This document shows, one piece after another, positions 13,573-13,635 of a stretch of 13,635 nucleotides of DNA. A program made the position numbers and the translations under genes. Below the pieces are notes generated by a model. The model was given only the letters and a program-made list of their open reading frames with translations. It did no database searches and was not told the DNA's origin. Source of the DNA: CAYOEZ01 sp964402955 (GTDB lineage: Bacteria; Chloroflexota; DTOL01; DAOUCN01); the NCBI GenBank assembly GCA_964402955.1, contig CAYOEZ010000126.1:1-13635 (forward strand), read 5' to 3'. Every line of letters begins with the position of its first letter. Position 1 is the first letter of the stretch.

Positions 13573-13635
13573 AGAATCGTGGAGGGTGTTGAACAAGGCG
13601 CGAAACGTGTAGCATCGGCTGTTTGCCTGCCCCCG

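Noticed and set aside
13573..13635. Start of another gene after the HAD hydrolase
   Set aside because: A GGAGG-like stretch is followed by GTG/TTG codons, but the frame stops after a few residues; nothing supportable is seen.

Overview
The window (about 60% G+C by eye) looks like a chromosomal fragment of a Chloroflexota bacterium. The evidence is secreted proteins with long Thr/Pro/Ala tails or linkers, a conserved x-L-P-x-V/I patch near the end of their ectodomains, stacked beta-sandwich modules, a TPR-TM-FecR-type membrane protein and KP-43-like/thermitase-like subtilases. This assignment is from protein style, not from a search. I see no tRNA, rRNA, CRISPR, integrase or transposase.

Left block (1-4932, minus strand). 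A sigma70-like promoter at 4903-4932 precedes four closely packed genes: a secreted modular adhesin-like protein (3386-4867), a TPR/transmembrane/FecR-domain protein with a Thr/Pro tail (2128-3414), a secreted Asp-box (BNR-like) beta-propeller with a Thr/Ala/Pro tail (773-2131), and the membrane-sensor half of a probable histidine kinase cut by the window edge (1-715). The first two junctions are overlaps (the second is ATGA), so coupled translation is likely. The set suggests an envelope-sensing or cell-surface operon. No sigma factor or response regulator is visible.

Middle block (4871-11547). A gene pair diverges from a 48-bp gap. Leftward is a single-TM protein with the ComEC-type metallo-beta-lactamase fold in which all recognisable metal-ligand motifs have been replaced (5196-5969); a hairpin terminator follows at about 4997-5050. 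Rightward are two secreted S8 proteases, one KP-43-like (6018-9188) and one thermitase/fervidolysin-like (9190-11475), separated by one base. They end at a 12-bp hairpin that overlaps the next gene's stop codon. Both proteases and the adhesin-like protein carry related C-terminal modules, so the minus-strand operon and the protease operon draw on one pool of surface domains and may act on the same envelope.

Right block (11543-13572). An MFS transporter (minus) and a beta-phosphoglucomutase-like HAD hydrolase (plus) diverge from a 158-bp region with a good promoter for each. The MFS gene has a strong Shine-Dalgarno and a complete first membrane helix but no ATG/GTG/TTG where the start should be; an AUC codon sits at ideal spacing.

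The most unusual items are the ligand-less MBL protein divergent from the protease pair, the module sharing across opposite strands, and the apparent AUC start of the MFS gene.
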